Positions 8,213-14,762 of a stretch of 19,571 nucleotides of DNA are shown piece by piece. The position numbers and the translations under genes are program-made. The first letter of the stretch is position 1; each line of letters starts with the position of its first letter. Origin of the DNA: Alphaproteobacteria bacterium (GTDB lineage: Bacteria > Pseudomonadota > Alphaproteobacteria > Rhizobiales > Aestuariivirgaceae); the NCBI GenBank assembly GCA_024639035.1, contig JAHEJE010000015.1, positions 1 to 19,571 on the forward strand. The letters are read 5' to 3'. Below the pieces are notes generated by a model that ran no database searches, had not been told where the DNA came from, and was given only the letters and a program-made list of their open reading frames with translations.

Positions 8213-8266
8213 ATTTCAGGTGGCGCGGCCGCTGATCGGCAATTCTTGCCCGCAAGAGAGCGCCCC

Positions 8267-9649
8267 TCACCCGTCGCTCGGTGGAATATTCTGGTTCAGG
8301 TGCAGGACATTTCCGGGGTCGTAGCGGTCCTTCAGCGCCTGCAGCCGGGCGAAGTTTCCGCCCATCGCCGCCGCAACCCGTCCGGCATCCTCGTCATTTC
8401 CCATGTAGTTGCTGTAAGCGCCGGGCGAGGCGTGGGGTCTGAGCCGCTCAAATGTCTCGCGGGCCCAGGCAACATTGGCTTCGGTTTCTTCCGGTGAACT
8501 CCACTGGGCCAGCGCCAGAACGCTAAAACCGGGCGAGCGATGCGCGAAGGCCGTGGCCGACGGCTCCCGGCGCAAAGCTTCGCCGTGCGGGGCTTCGACG
8601 ATCAGCTTGCTCATTTGGGATGGGCAGACAGAAAACTGCTCGATCAGGATATCCATCACCTCATCGCTCAACTCATTGACGAAACATGGCTTCCAGTAGT
8701 TCAGCGCCAGCTTGGGAAAGCTATCGTCCAGCAGCTGGTTGATCCGGTTGTATGCGATGGCCCCGAGCTGATCGATCACCGGCGGTGCCACGGCGCGCAC
8801 CTTGTCCAGGCCCTTGCCGGCCCTGCCCGCACTTCCGCAGTGGCAGGCCAGCATTGCGGCCAGTTTAGTGCCCGAGCCGTCGGGCGCGTGGGTCATGCTG
8901 CAGATTGCCGTCATCTCGTCGTCCGGGTCATTGGCGGCATCGCGCAGATACCCCAGTGTCTTTTTCGCATCGCCGTAGCTGAAGGCGATCAGGCCGCCAT
9001 GCACTTCAGGCCCCAGCGGATGCAGCGCATATTCAAAGCTCGTGGCGATGCCGAAATTGCCGCCGCCTCCGCGCAGGCCCCAGAACAGCTCGGCATTCTC
9101 ATCCTCACTGGCGGTCAGCAGGCTGCCGTCCACCATCACCAAATCGACCGAGACCAGATTGTCGATGGTCAGACCGAACTTGCCCATCAGATAACCGAAG
9201 CCGCCGCCCAGGGTCAGCCCGGCGATGCCGGTGCTGGACACCGCCCCGCCGGTTGTTGCCAGCCCATGGAGTTGCGTGGCGCGGTTGAACTCGCCCCAGT
9301 TGACACCGGCTTCGGCCCGCACCCGGCGCCTCGCCGGGTCGACCCAGATACCCTTCATCGCCGAAAGGTCGATCACCAGCCCATTGTCGCACACCGCGCG
9401 CCCGGCCACATTGTGCCCGCCGCCGCGCACCGCGATCTCCAGGTCATTGGCCAAACCGAAGGCCAGTGCATCGGCCACATCGGCACTTCCCTGACAGCGC
9501 GCGATGATCGCCGGATGGCGGTCGATCATACCGTTGTGAACCCGGCGGGCCCCATCGAACCCGTCATCGCCCGGCAGCAGCAGCGATCCGCAGAATCCAT
9601 CTCTCAAGGCGGCAAGGCTGGCTTCGTTCAATCGACTGTCAACTGGCAT
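8267..9649 (-). CDS. FAD-linked oxidoreductase, berberine-bridge enzyme type
   Basis: This 460-residue flavoprotein has an N-terminal FAD-binding domain (PCMH/FAD_binding_4, about 30-210) and a C-terminal BBE segment (about 400-450, YSNYMGNDEDAGRV... DPGNVLHLNQNI). RGGGHN holds His79, the usual site of 8-alpha-histidyl FAD. The second attachment cysteine of bicovalent members is replaced in GGAVSSTGIAGLTLGGG, so single attachment is expected. Such enzymes oxidise alcohols, sugars or alkaloid-like substrates using O2 or another acceptor; the substrate is unknown. No signal peptide is apparent. ATG 9649 is chosen over GTG 9670 because an AGAGGAG site sits just upstream of it. It is divergent from a LysR regulator that probably controls it. 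Confidence 0.9.
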   Translation of the reverse strand: MPVDSRLNEASLAALRDGFCGSLLLPGDDGFDGARRVHNGMIDRHPAIIARCQGSADVADALAFGLANDLEIAVRGGGHNVAGRAVCDNGLVIDLSAMKGIWVDPARRRVRAEAGVNWGEFNRATQLHGLATTGGAVSSTGIAGLTLGGGFGYLMGKFGLTIDNLVSVDLVMVDGSLLTASEDENAELFWGLRGGGGNFGIATSFEYALHPLGPEVHGGLIAFSYGDAKKTLGYLRDAANDPDDEMTAICSMTHAPDGSGTKLAAMLACHCGSAGRAGKGLDKVRAVAPPVIDQLGAIAYNRINQLLDDSFPKLALNYWKPCFVNELSDEVMDILIEQFSVCPSQMSKLIVEAPHGEALRREPSATAFAHRSPGFSVLALAQWSSPEETEANVAWARETFERLRPHASPGAYSNYMGNDEDAGRVAAAMGGNFARLQALKDRYDPGNVLHLNQNIPPSDG

Positions 9650-9691
9650 GACTGGCTCCTCTTTTTGCACGCATGGTCAATTTACACTGGA

Positions 9692-9737
9692 CAAATCTGT
9701 ATGGCGATTGGCAAATTCGCATATTTGACATACAAAT
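9692..9737. promoter_or_regulatory. Putative LysR operator array
   Basis: ATTTGACATACAAAT at 9723-9737 is a 15-bp inverted repeat containing the T-N11-A pattern (T9724 to A9736) typical of LysR binding. CAAAT recurs in direct orientation at 9692, 9712 and 9733, about 20-21 bp apart (two helical turns), with an inverted ATTTG at 9723. The array lies between the divergent oxidase and LysR genes and ends six bases before the regulator's ATG, which fits autoregulation. Confidence 0.45.
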
Positions 9738-9743
9738 TTGAAT

Positions 9744-10640
9744 ATGAAGACGTCCTGGGACGATCATCGTTTCTTTCTGGCCATCGCCCGCGCCAGAACG
9801 TTGAGCAATGCGGCTGCAGCTCTATCAGTCAGCCAGCCGACCGTATCACGGCGCCTGAGCGCCATGGAGCGCAGTCTCGATGTTCGCCTGTTCAAACGGA
9901 CGCGGCGCGGCTACGAGCTGACCGCCAGCGGTGCGGAACTGCTCGAGACGGTGGTGCGGGTCGAAAAGGATCTTTTGCAGGCAGACCGCAGCATCCAGGG
10001 CCGCGATCAGGAAATCTCGGGGGCTCTGCGCCTCACCACCACCGATACCTTCATCAACGGTTATCTCGGTCCGTCGCTGTGGGCGTTTCTGCACCGGCAC
10101 CGGGACATCGAACTGGAGCTCATGTGCACCCGATCAGTGCTCAGTATCAGCCGCGGCGAGGCTGATGTCGCGATCCGTTTCACCGACAGCCCGCCGGAAA
10201 CCCTGGTCGGCCGGCGGCTGGGTACGGTGGCCTATGGCATCTATGCCGCCGCCGGTGAGTCAGGCGCGCGGTTCCGCCAATCCGAGCCGGCAACGCGCGA
10301 ATGGATCGGCATTCACAACGAGCCCTTCAACCGCCTGCTCTACGGCACTTTCCTGCCCAGCACCCGTCCCAAGCACCGGGTCGACAGCATGGCCGCCATG
10401 CAAGCCATGGTCCGCGAAGGCCTAGGGGTGAGCATCCTGCCATGCTACGCCGCCGATCGCGATGCCGCACTTGTGCGCTTGAGACCTGCCCCACTGCTGG
10501 ATGCAAAGTTCGACATCTGGTGTCTCTCCCACCCTGATGCCCGGCGCACCCGGCGGTTGCGGTTGTTCACAGATTTCCTCGCCAAACAGATCAAGTCCGA
10601 CGTCGACCTGATCGAAGGACGCAGACCTCTTCCAGCTTAG
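9744..10640 (+). CDS. LysR-family transcriptional regulator
   Basis: This 298-residue regulator has an N-terminal winged helix-turn-helix (about residues 2-62: FFLAIARARTLSNAAAALSV, then SQPTVSRRLSAMERSLDVRLF) and a C-terminal LysR substrate-binding domain (about 88-285) with GALRLTTTDTF, DVAIRF and AMVREGLGVSILPCYAAD. Its length is normal for the family. ATG 9744 is preferred; the TTG at 9738 is the only close alternative. It is divergent from the FAD oxidase gene, the classical arrangement for a LysR regulator and its target, and its effector is probably the oxidase substrate or product. The spacer contains a T-N11-A box. The WDDHRFFLAIARARTLS form resembles the AaeR/GcvA-type group in which the effector domain is LysR type 2. 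Confidence 0.93.
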   Translation: MKTSWDDHRFFLAIARARTLSNAAAALSVSQPTVSRRLSAMERSLDVRLFKRTRRGYELTASGAELLETVVRVEKDLLQADRSIQGRDQEISGALRLTTTDTFINGYLGPSLWAFLHRHRDIELELMCTRSVLSISRGEADVAIRFTDSPPETLVGRRLGTVAYGIYAAAGESGARFRQSEPATREWIGIHNEPFNRLLYGTFLPSTRPKHRVDSMAAMQAMVREGLGVSILPCYAADRDAALVRLRPAPLLDAKFDIWCLSHPDARRTRRLRLFTDFLAKQIKSDVDLIEGRRPLPA

Positions 10641-10695
10641 GGGCAGAACCGCACCGCCGGCGCCACCAGCGGATCATGCCTGCGGTGCTTGCCCC
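10640..10695 (+). terminator. Imperfect two-part hairpin after the LysR gene
   Basis: GGGGCA (10640-10645) can pair with TGCCCC (10690-10695), and GCACCGC (10651-10657) with GCGGTGC (10682-10688), giving a stem interrupted by an asymmetric internal loop. It begins at the LysR stop codon. There is no T-tract, so intrinsic termination is doubtful. Confidence 0.2.
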
Positions 10696-10822
10696 ACCGT
10701 GCCACATCACCCTATCCTTGCGCGTCGGGCCGAGATGAGGCCGTGCTGGCAATTGCCGATGGACCACGTCGCCTTGTCCGAAGGCGCCTTGCCCCGGAAC
10801 ATTGAACGAAAGGACTTCCCGG

Positions 10823-11266
10823 ATGAAGATGACCGGCGAACGGCGGATCGGAGCGTCGCGCGATATCGTATGGGCGGCCCTCAACGATCCCGAGGTGCTG
10901 CGCCGGTCGATTCCCGGCTGCAAATCGCTCACCAAGCATTCTGACACCGAACTGGACGCCGAGGTCGGGCTCAAGATCGGACCGGTCCAGGCGGTGTTCA
11001 AGGGACACGTCAACTTGTCCAACCTCAATCCGCCCGTAAGCTACACCATCACCGGCGAGGGCAAGGGCGGCGCCGCCGGCCATGCCAGGGGCGGGGCCGA
11101 TGTCACCCTCGATGAAGACGACGACGGAACCATCCTGAGATACGACGTCAATGCCCGGGTCGGCGGCAAACTGGCCCAACTCGGCTCGCGGTTGATCGAT
11201 GCGACGGCCAAGAAACTGTCAAATCAATTTTTCAGCAAATTCAGCCAAATCGCTGAAGGGAAATAA
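10823..11266 (+). CDS. CoxG-like SRPBCC family protein
   Basis: This 147-residue protein matches the carbon-monoxide-dehydrogenase subunit G (CoxG) family of the SRPBCC/START-like fold. The N-terminal MTGERRIGASRDIVWAALND and the PEVLRRSIPGCKSL motif are characteristic, as is the later TGEGKGGAAGHARGGADVTL strand-turn region. In aerobic CO oxidisers CoxG helps anchor or mature the molybdenum enzyme. Here no coxMSL genes are nearby, so a role with another molybdenum hydroxylase, or general hydrophobic-ligand binding, is possible. ATG 10823 has AAGGA upstream; ATG 10829 is an alternative. A 182-bp gap separates it from the LysR gene, so it probably has its own promoter. It converges on the methyltransferase gene. 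Confidence 0.85.
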   Translation: MKMTGERRIGASRDIVWAALNDPEVLRRSIPGCKSLTKHSDTELDAEVGLKIGPVQAVFKGHVNLSNLNPPVSYTITGEGKGGAAGHARGGADVTLDEDDDGTILRYDVNARVGGKLAQLGSRLIDATAKKLSNQFFSKFSQIAEGK

Positions 11267-11274
11267 TTATTTCC
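11259..11274. repeat. Perfect 16-bp palindrome over the coxG-like stop codon
   Basis: GGAAATAATTATTTCC is fully self-complementary and contains the TAA stop (11264-11266). It lies between two convergent genes. As RNA it could fold only as a weak six-pair AT-rich stem, so a DNA-level site or chance is as likely as termination. Confidence 0.45.
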
Positions 11275-11318
11275 TTTGGCATGGAAACCCCAGCGTTGCC
11301 TGATCGGCACTCGTTGGC

Positions 11319-12095
11319 CTACCGTTTGAAGGCAATCGCAATAAAATGCGTCAGTGAAAAGAAGAAGGTTCCTGCAGCCGCACGCCGCTCTTGTTCGGCA
11401 AACCAGGCATCTGCATCCTGCGCCGGCATCAGGTCGTTCTGAATGGCATATGCGCGCATCAGATGCATCAACATGAATGCCAGACCATCGGGCCTCAGGC
11501 TGCACGCTGCAAATGGCACCGGACGCAACTCGACAAGCTGAAATCCCGCCTTTTCCAGAGCGGCAGGCAGCATTGCCGGAACACCCGGTTCGGCCACGTG
11601 GCGTTCCCAGGCGAGCTGCATGCGTGTCATGCGTTCGGGGTCGTCGGAAGACCATGACAGCGTTTGCCATTGCATATCGCCAATCGCCAGGCGGCCGCCT
11701 TGCCTCATCTTGCCATGCAGATCGGCGAGCGCTGCGGGGATGTCTTGGAGATATTCAAAAACCTGAAGCGACACGGCTCCATCAATAACCCTGTCACCAG
11801 TCGGAATATCGCCTGCACCGCCATCGAGGATGCGAACATTCGGGTACCCGGCGCAGCGCACCTGGGCCTGGGAGCGCATGTCAGGGCTGGGATCGACGCC
11901 GATTACCTCGCCGGTGGGGCCGACCGCACGGGCCAGTTCCTCGGTCATCAGGCCCTGACCGCAGCCGAGGTCGAGGATACACTCGCCGGGCTGGGGAGCC
12001 AGTGCCGCCATGTTCTCCATTCGGCGCCTGATGATGTCGGCGCCATGGTAGGAGACATCCAGAATCCTGAGGGTCTCGGTGTCAAATTTCAGCAT
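11319..12095 (-). CDS. Class I SAM-dependent methyltransferase
   Basis: This 258-residue protein is a Rossmann-fold methyltransferase of the Methyltransf_11/25 (UbiE-like) type. SAM-binding motif I is ILDLGCGQG (residues 40-48), followed by the acidic end of strand 2 in VIGVDPSPDM, and the motif II/III region with GAVSLQVFEYLQDIPAALADLHGKM. The C-terminal part (about 170-258) is helical and probably binds the substrate, which cannot be deduced. It is cytosolic, with no signal or membrane segment. ATG 12095 has a GGAG site. Upstream are two inverted repeats (12146-12179 and the 107-bp element), and the gene before it on the same strand is the hydroxyisobutyrate dehydrogenase, 257 bp away, so separate transcription is likely. 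Confidence 0.88.
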   Translation of the reverse strand: MLKFDTETLRILDVSYHGADIIRRRMENMAALAPQPGECILDLGCGQGLMTEELARAVGPTGEVIGVDPSPDMRSQAQVRCAGYPNVRILDGGAGDIPTGDRVIDGAVSLQVFEYLQDIPAALADLHGKMRQGGRLAIGDMQWQTLSWSSDDPERMTRMQLAWERHVAEPGVPAMLPAALEKAGFQLVELRPVPFAACSLRPDGLAFMLMHLMRAYAIQNDLMPAQDADAWFAEQERRAAAGTFFFSLTHFIAIAFKR

Positions 12096-12145
12096 GACGG
12101 CTCCATCAATGATCTAGGGTCAGGACTCATTAATTAACGCCATTC

Positions 12146-12179
12146 TGTTTTCCAAGGATGGTTCGAATGCTGGAAAACA
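12146..12179. repeat. Inverted repeat upstream of the methyltransferase gene
   Basis: TGTTTTCCA (12146-12154) and TGGAAAACA (12171-12179) are perfect 9-bp arms around a 16-base loop that itself contains TTCGAA. It lies about 50 bp upstream of the methyltransferase ATG. It could be an operator or an RNA hairpin, but arms of this size also arise by chance. Confidence 0.35.
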
Positions 12180-12196
12180 AGCGCAAGACAAGGCTA

Positions 12197-12303
12197 TTTG
12201 CCTTATCGAGCATTGTTTGCCTGCAGGCGGGCCCTCCTTGGCGAACCCTGCGGCCGCGGCGGATTTGCCCGCTGAGCAGGCAAACAATGCTCGATAAGGC
12301 AAA
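12197..12303. repeat. 107-bp palindromic element with perfect 28-bp arms
   Basis: The left arm 12197-12224 and right arm 12276-12303 are perfect reverse complements. The 51-bp centre is GC-rich and continues the symmetry: GCGGGC (12227-12232) pairs with GCCCGC (12267-12272), and the NotI-type palindrome GCGGCCGC (12250-12257) sits near the tip. TTTGCC or its complement occurs five times within it. Outside the arms GGCT (12192-12195) and AGCC (12307-12310) can also pair. No T-tract follows on either strand, and I see no clear target-site duplication. It sits between two minus-strand genes. It is best viewed as a MITE-like or REP/ERIC-like dispersed palindrome; copy number cannot be judged here. 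Confidence 0.85.
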
Positions 12304-12352
12304 AGGAGCCGTATCGGACGGGCAGGCGAGTCCTCGTCAACCAGGAAACCCG

Positions 12353-13228
12353 CTAATCGCGCTCCAGAAGCGCGATCAGGCTTGAAGTGTCCCACCTCTT
12401 GCCGCCCATCTTCTGGACCTGCGAATAGAATTGATCGACCAGGGCGGCGACCGGGATGTGGGCGCCGGTGCGCCTGGCCTCTTCCAGGCAGATCGCCAGA
12501 TCCTTGCGCATCCAGTCGACGGCAAAGCCGTGCTCGAATTCGCCGGCGATCATCGTCTTGTAGCGGTTGTCCATCTGCCAGGAGCCGGCCGCGCCCTTGG
12601 AGATCACGTCGATCACCGCCTCCATGTCCATGCCGGCCTTGACGCCGAAATGGATGGCTTCCGACAGGCTTTGCACCAGTCCGGCGATGGCAATCTGGTT
12701 GCACATCTTGGCCAGTTGCCCGGCGCCGGCCCCGCCGAGCAGGCGGCGCGACTTCGAGTAACATTCGATCAGCGGCTCGGCAGCGTCATAGGCGGCCTGA
12801 TCGCCGCCGCACATCACCGTCAGCACGCCGTTCTCGGCACCGGCCTGGCCGCCGGAGACCGGGGCATCGACGAAGCCGCAGCCCTTGGCCTTGGCGGCGC
12901 CATGCAGCTCGCGCGCCACGTCGGCCGATGCCGTGGTGTGGTCGACGAACACCGCGCCCTCGGTCATGCCGGCAAAGGCACCGCCGTCGCCGGTCGTCAC
13001 GGCGCGCAGGTCGTCGTCGTTGCCGACGCAGGCCAAGACGAAGTCGGCCCCGCGCGCGGCCTCTTGCGGCGTTGCAGCGGTGTTGCCGCCATACTCCTTG
13101 GCCCATTGCTCGGCCTTGGCGGCGGTGCGGTTGTAGACCGTAACGTCATGCCCACCCTTGGTTTTGAGGTATCCGGCCATCGGATATCCCATGACCCCCA
13201 ACCCGATCCACGCGACCCGCTTCGACAT
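12353..13228 (-). CDS. 3-hydroxyisobutyrate dehydrogenase family oxidoreductase
   Basis: This 291-residue protein is a beta-hydroxyacid dehydrogenase. The N-terminal Rossmann domain has WIGLGVMGYPMAG with Gly9, Gly11 and Gly14 for NAD(P). The substrate-binding loop DAPVSGG is at about 121-127, and the catalytic helix has GAGQLAKMCNQ with Lys174. The C-terminal all-helical domain (about 165-291) completes the fold. Members reduce or oxidise 3-hydroxyisobutyrate, tartronate semialdehyde or related acids; KMCNQ rather than KICNN makes strict 3-hydroxyisobutyrate specificity uncertain. The start at 13228 is chosen for its GGGAGAGC ribosome-binding site; ATG 13261 would add 11 unconserved residues. 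It is divergent from the threonine ammonia-lyase gene. Valine catabolism is possible given the acyl-CoA dehydrogenase at the left edge, but they are 12 kb apart. Confidence 0.88.
   Translation of the reverse strand: MSKRVAWIGLGVMGYPMAGYLKTKGGHDVTVYNRTAAKAEQWAKEYGGNTAATPQEAARGADFVLACVGNDDDLRAVTTGDGGAFAGMTEGAVFVDHTTASADVARELHGAAKAKGCGFVDAPVSGGQAGAENGVLTVMCGGDQAAYDAAEPLIECYSKSRRLLGGAGAGQLAKMCNQIAIAGLVQSLSEAIHFGVKAGMDMEAVIDVISKGAAGSWQMDNRYKTMIAGEFEHGFAVDWMRKDLAICLEEARRTGAHIPVAALVDQFYSQVQKMGGKRWDTSSLIALLERD
12356..12376 (-). terminator. Stem-loop at the 3' end of the dehydrogenase gene
   Basis: AGCGCGAT (12369-12376) and ATCGCGCT (12356-12363) form a perfect 8-bp GC-rich stem with a 5-base loop, ending immediately before the TAG stop. 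In the minus-strand RNA it is followed by TAGCGGGTTTCC, which has only three Us, so termination would be weak. It may instead protect the mRNA end. Confidence 0.3.
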
Positions 13229-13384
13229 GACTTGCTCTCCCGATGTTGCTGTTTCGCTCATTCGATGTCGCCGCTTCTGCCTGTTACGGCGGAAATGGCG
13301 TGTTACCGTCTGGAATAGCTATTAGAAACGCGACTAAGATACAAACCCAACCGCCCAATCTTTTCACTGTGCGAGGCAAAAATC
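13229..13384. promoter_or_regulatory. Divergent intergenic region, dehydrogenase / threonine ammonia-lyase
   Basis: This gap must hold the promoters for both divergent genes. It contains a 10-bp palindrome AATAGCTATT (13314-13323) and two similar words, TGTTACGG and TGTTACCG, about 20 bp apart. TAAGAT near 13338 could be a -10 box for the plus-strand gene, but I cannot pair it with a convincing -35. GAGG precedes ATG 13385. Confidence 0.3.
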
Positions 13385-14623
13385 ATGTCTGTTGAGTTCT
13401 CCGACATCGAGGAAGCCGCCAGGCTGCTCAAAGGCAATGTCGTCGACACACCGATGCTGTACTCGCCGAAACTGTCGGCCATCACCGGTGCGGACATCCA
13501 TGTCAAATTCGAAAACCTGCAGGTCACCAACTCGTTCAAGGATCGCGGCGCCTACATCAAGCTTGCCAGCCTCACGGCAAAGGAGCGCAAGACCGGGGTG
13601 ATCGCCATGTCGGCGGGCAACCATGCCCAGGCGGTGGCCTTCCATGCCCACCGGCTCGGCATTCCGGCGACCATCGTGATGCCGGAGACGACGCCGTTCA
13701 CAAAGGTCGAGCGCACCAAGGCGCATGGCGCCGAGGTCGTCCTGTCGGGCGAAACGCTGGCAGAAAGCCAGGCAACGGCGGAAGCCATCATCGCGGTGCG
13801 CCACCTGCTGCTGGTCCACCCTTACGACGACGACAAGATCATTGCCGGCCAGGGCACGGTGGCGATCGAAATGCTGGCCAGTCAACCCGATCTCGAGTGC
13901 CTGGTGGTGCCGATCGGCGGCGGCGGGCTGATGTCGGGCGCCGCGATCGCCGCCAAGCACATCAAGCCCGACATCGAGATGATCGGCGTCGAGGTCGAGC
14001 AGTACCCGTCGATGTACCATGCGGTGCGCGGCGATCCGTGCGTGTGCGGCGGCGCGACCCTGGCCGAGGGTATCGCGGTCAAGAACGTCACCGAGCGGAC
14101 CATCGCGATCTGCAAGCGGCTGGTCGACGACATCCGCCTGGTCGGCGAAAGCAAGATCGAACGGGCCATCGGCCTGTTCCTGTCGGAGCAAAAGACGGTG
14201 GCCGAGGGTGCCGGTGCCTGCGGGCTGGCGGCGGTGCTGTCCAATCCCGACCAGTTCCGCGGCCGCAAGGTCGGCCTGGTGCTGTGCGGCGGCAATATCG
14301 GCCTGCGCATCATGGCCTCGGTCATCTACCGCGAACTCGAACGCGACGAGCGCATCGTCAACCTGCGCATCCGCATCGACGACCGGCCGGGCATCCTGGG
14401 CCGTATCGCCACGCTGCTCGGCGAACTCGGCGCCAACATCCTGGAGGTGTCGCACCAACGCATGTTCCTCGACACGCCGGCCAAGGCGGCTGACATCGAC
14501 GTGATGATCGAGACCCGCGACGGCCACCATGCCCGCGAAATCGTAGCAACCATCGAAACACAAGGTTTCGTCATCAGCGTGCTGGATGCACCGCATGGCA
14601 GGGAAACGGTGAAAAAGACCTGA
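13385..14623 (+). CDS. ilvA: Threonine ammonia-lyase with C-terminal ACT domain
   Basis: This PLP enzyme deaminates threonine (and serine) to 2-oxobutyrate, feeding isoleucine synthesis or threonine degradation. The PLP lysine is Lys52 in NSFKDRGA; the substrate loop SAGNH is at 76-80 and the phosphate-binding GGGGLMSG at 178-185. An ACT domain occupies about residues 318-402 (VNLRIRIDDRPGILGRIATL). The 412-residue, single-ACT form corresponds to the medium-length threonine dehydratase often named ilvA or tdcB; it lacks the two ACT-like domains of E. coli IlvA, so the symbol is approximate. Allosteric control by a branched-chain or other amino acid is likely. Divergent from the beta-hydroxyacid dehydrogenase gene; bpt follows after an AT-rich 139-bp gap. 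Confidence 0.93.
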   Translation: MSVEFSDIEEAARLLKGNVVDTPMLYSPKLSAITGADIHVKFENLQVTNSFKDRGAYIKLASLTAKERKTGVIAMSAGNHAQAVAFHAHRLGIPATIVMPETTPFTKVERTKAHGAEVVLSGETLAESQATAEAIIAVRHLLLVHPYDDDKIIAGQGTVAIEMLASQPDLECLVVPIGGGGLMSGAAIAAKHIKPDIEMIGVEVEQYPSMYHAVRGDPCVCGGATLAEGIAVKNVTERTIAICKRLVDDIRLVGESKIERAIGLFLSEQKTVAEGAGACGLAAVLSNPDQFRGRKVGLVLCGGNIGLRIMASVIYRELERDERIVNLRIRIDDRPGILGRIATLLGELGANILEVSHQRMFLDTPAKAADIDVMIETRDGHHAREIVATIETQGFVISVLDAPHGRETVKKT

Positions 14624-14738
14624 ACCGCCGAGCAAGTGCCCAATTCCAAGTAAGCGGGTATATAGATTATAAGTTGGGCTAAGCGATTATTTGATTGGTA
14701 ATTCCGCACCTTCAGTGTTACTCAAGGCGTCGAAAAAA

Positions 14739-14759
14739 ATGCATTGCAAACCGGGTTGA
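14739..14759 (+). other. Six-residue mini-ORF in frame just before bpt
   Basis: An ATG at 14739 opens a six-codon frame closed by TGA at 14757-14759. The bpt TTG start at 14763 is in the same frame, three bases beyond the stop. AAGGCG lies about ten bases before the ATG. This could be a leader peptide that couples translation to bpt, or chance. Confidence 0.35.
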
Positions 14760-14762
14760 ACA

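Noticed and set aside
8244..8257. TCTTGC-CC-GCAAGA palindrome between the convergent binding-protein and oxidase genes
   Set aside because: The two-base loop is too small for a terminator hairpin and there is no T-tract.
8540..10165. 541-codon plus-strand open frame
   Set aside because: It lies opposite the FAD oxidase and overlaps the LysR gene in another frame, with no recognisable domain.
11773..12110. 14-bp direct repeat ACGGCTCCATCAAT at 11773 and 12097
   Set aside because: A single 14-bp match is about what chance gives in a window of this length, and one copy is inside the coding region.
12120..12764. Minus-strand 214-codon open frame spanning the palindromic element
   Set aside because: Its upstream part is an off-frame reading of the dehydrogenase gene and the rest is the repeat element, so no gene is supported.
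13364..14635. 423-codon minus-strand open frame opposite the threonine ammonia-lyase
   Set aside because: It mirrors the real gene and is rich in His, Asp and Arg without any motif, typical of antisense frames in GC-rich DNA.
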